Source of the DNA: Afipia clevelandensis ATCC 49720
GTDB taxonomy: Bacteria; Pseudomonadota; Alphaproteobacteria; Rhizobiales; Xanthobacteraceae
Reading direction: 5' to 3'
NCBI RefSeq assembly: GCF_000336555.1
Contig: NZ_KB375281.1
Span: forward strand, 2,964,926-3,028,925
DNA length: 64,000 nucleotides
Part shown: piece by piece, positions 62,973 to 64,000 of the stretch
How the letters are laid out: every line of letters begins with the position of its first letter
Position numbering within the stretch: the stretch's first letter is position 1
The notes under the pieces: model-generated
Database searches by the model: none
What the model saw: only the letters and a program-made list of their open reading frames with translations
What the model was told of the DNA's origin: nothing
Made by a program: the position numbers and the translations under genes

Positions 62973-63419
62973 ATGATTGCCGCTATCAAGCGCATGCCGG
63001 GGCGACCCGCGAAGAATCGGAATGCCTCTGTCGCTTTGATCGCCATCGGCCTGCTGGCGCTGGGCGCCACCGCAAGCGAAGCCGGCCACCGCAAAGCTTC
63101 TCATGAAAGGTCTTGGCGCGACGCCAATGCCTCTATCGGCCGCAGCTTTTCGGGCAAGGCTTCGTACTACGGCAACGAATCCGGCAGCCGCACCGCGTCG
63201 GGCCAGCGCTTCAATCAGGAAGCCATGACCGCCGCCCACCGGACCCTGCCGTTTGGCACCCGCGTCAAGGTCACCCATGCCGGCCGCAGCGTGGTCGTCA
63301 CCATCAACGACCGTGGCCCGTTCATCAAAGGCCGCGTGCTCGATCTGTCGAAGGGCGCAGCCCGCGCCGTCGGCCTGACCGGTCGTGGCGTCGGCCACGT
63401 GGTCGCGGAAGTTCAGTAA
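62973..63419 (+). CDS. RlpA-like septal ring/lytic transglycosylase family protein
   Basis: A 148-residue exported protein. The N-terminal hydrophobic segment (NASVALIAIGLLALGATASEAG) is a signal peptide or anchor after a basic start. The double-psi beta-barrel follows from about 50: GKASYYGNESGSRTASGQRF and NDRGPFIKGRVLDLSKGAARAVGL contain the catalytic aspartate (DRGP). No SPOR domain is present, so it is the short type. It should cleave or bind peptidoglycan. ATG 62973 is used, with GAGGGA seven bases upstream; the frame is open from 62844 but that part is not conserved. Confidence 0.88.
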   Translation: MIAAIKRMPGRPAKNRNASVALIAIGLLALGATASEAGHRKASHERSWRDANASIGRSFSGKASYYGNESGSRTASGQRFNQEAMTAAHRTLPFGTRVKVTHAGRSVVVTINDRGPFIKGRVLDLSKGAARAVGLTGRGVGHVVAEVQ

Positions 63420-63457
63420 GCGTTGCGTTGAGTCAAGTTGCGTAACATGTCGCGTTG

Positions 63458-63489
63458 AAAAGGCCGATGCCAGTCGCACCGGCCTTTTT
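63458..63489 (+). terminator. Intrinsic terminator after the RlpA-like gene
   Basis: AAAAGGCCG (63458-63466) and CGGCCTTTTT (63480-63489): a 9-bp stem with a 13-base loop and U-run, 39 bases after the stop codon. Confidence 0.82.
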
Positions 63490-63509
63490 CATGGGTACGC
63501 TCTCCACTT

Positions 63510-63605
63510 CGTCATTGCGAGCGAAGCGAAGCAATCCATGGCTCACATGGATTGCTTCGTCGCCATAGACGCGCTTGAACGCGCTAATGGCTCCTCGCAA
63601 TGACG
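63510..63605. repeat. Interspersed repeat, family B (CGTCATTGCGAG type)
   Basis: Perfect terminal inverted repeats CGTCATTGCGAG (63510-63521) and CTCGCAATGACG (63594-63605). Inside, GCGAAGCAATCCATG pairs with CATGGATTGCTTCG. This 96-base fold-back element has the CGTCATTGCGAGCGAAGC start of a repeat that is common in several alphaproteobacterial genomes. It lies between the convergent RlpA-like and priA genes. No coding capacity. Confidence 0.8.
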
Positions 63606-63607
63606 AT

Positions 63608-64000
63608 CTACAGAAAACTCTGCGGATCGATATCGACCTCGAGCTTGAGATTGCCCTTGGTTGTCGGGCCGGCCGAGAGCCAGTCGCGCATGTAAGCCGA
63701 CAGGTCGATGCTGCGCACCGATTTCACCAGAATGCGAAAGCGATAGCGGCCCTTGATAACCGCAAGCGGCGCTTCCGCCGGTCCCAGCACCTGAACCCGC
63801 TCGTCGAGCGGCGCTGCCGCCGCGAGCTTGCGCGCAAAACCCTCCGCAGTCGGACGATCGCCCGCCGAAATAATCAGCGACGCCAGCCGCCCGAACGGCG
63901 GATACAGCGTTCGTTCGCGCGCCTCGATCTCGCTGGCATAGAAAGCCTCGCGATCCGACGCGACCAGCGCCTTCATCACCGGATGCTCGGGCTGATGGGT
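63608..64000 (-). CDS. priA: Primosomal protein N' PriA (C-terminal part, cut by window edge)
   Basis: About 130 C-terminal codons are visible. HQPEHPVMKALVASDREAFYASEIEARERTLYPPFGRLASLIIS (start and end of the stretch) is the conserved region after the helicase core, and VLGPAEAPLAVIKGRYRFRILVKS is the usual end of PriA. Stop codon TAG at 63608-63610. PriA restarts stalled replication forks by loading DnaB. The DEAH helicase core and zinc-binding cysteines lie beyond the window. Confidence 0.93.
   Translation of the reverse strand, partial: THQPEHPVMKALVASDREAFYASEIEARERTLYPPFGRLASLIISAGDRPTAEGFARKLAAAAPLDERVQVLGPAEAPLAVIKGRYRFRILVKSVRSIDLSAYMRDWLSAGPTTKGNLKLEVDIDPQSFL

Overview
The window looks like chromosome from a GC-rich alphaproteobacterium of the Bradyrhizobium/Afipia/Rhodopseudomonas group (Nitrobacteraceae). 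Reasons: a D-tartrate dehydratase that matches, from memory, the Bradyrhizobium enzyme residue for residue at its active site; a BigR/Blh sulfide-detoxification locus; an Omp25/RopB-type porin; an intracellular PHB depolymerase; and the Rhizobiales gene order rplU-rpmA-obgE-proB-proA-nadD-rsfS-rlmH-envC-ctpA next to an atpHAGDC operon. No phage, insertion sequence, rRNA or CRISPR array was seen. Both ends cut genes: a glutathione S-transferase on the left and priA on the right.

Region by region. 1-7.9 kb: GST, phaZ, tarD, a secreted caspase-like/WSC fusion, small secreted and cytoplasmic proteins, an orphan amino-acid-type binding protein and an epimerase. 7.9-12.5 kb: an orphan xanthine-dehydrogenase-type Mo subunit facing a DMSO-reductase-family oxidoreductase. 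12.5-15.2 kb: a sulfide module with bigR, a rhodanese and a TauE exporter on one strand and the persulfide dioxygenase blh on the other, sharing an AT-rich inverted-repeat operator. 15.2-21.3 kb: a LysR-flanked operon (flavin monooxygenase, binding protein, acyl-CoA ligase) and a quinone-oxidoreductase-like gene. 21.4-30.1 kb: porin, tRNA-Ser(GGA), a trehalose operon (MFS, otsB, GH15, otsA) and a PcaIJ-type CoA-transferase. 30.4-34.2 kb: a three-subunit molybdenum hydroxylase of the CoxSLM form II type. 34.5-36.6 kb: a DEAD-box helicase and tRNA-Ser(CGA).

36.8-41.5 kb is the most unusual stretch: a tight operon of a PqqD-like protein, an HprK-like kinase and two GT2 glycosyltransferases, divergent from a PF14907-type nucleotidyltransferase. 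The PqqD-like protein carries a C-terminal tail that reads like a RiPP leader plus acidic core, so the window may hold a peptide-modification system whose substrate is fused to its own recognition domain. This is inference; no cyclase or protease gene is present.

41.5-63 kb is mostly housekeeping: a ROK-type kinase with its motifs in permuted order, L21/L27 behind a leader hairpin, a GNAT enzyme, two DMT exporters, ObgE, proline and NAD synthesis, ribosome maturation factors, cell-wall hydrolase control, RppH and the F1 ATP synthase genes, then an intergenic stretch with three perfect inverted repeats before an RlpA-like gene. Short imperfect repeats occupy three gaps between convergent genes (1.8, 44.6 and 63.5 kb).
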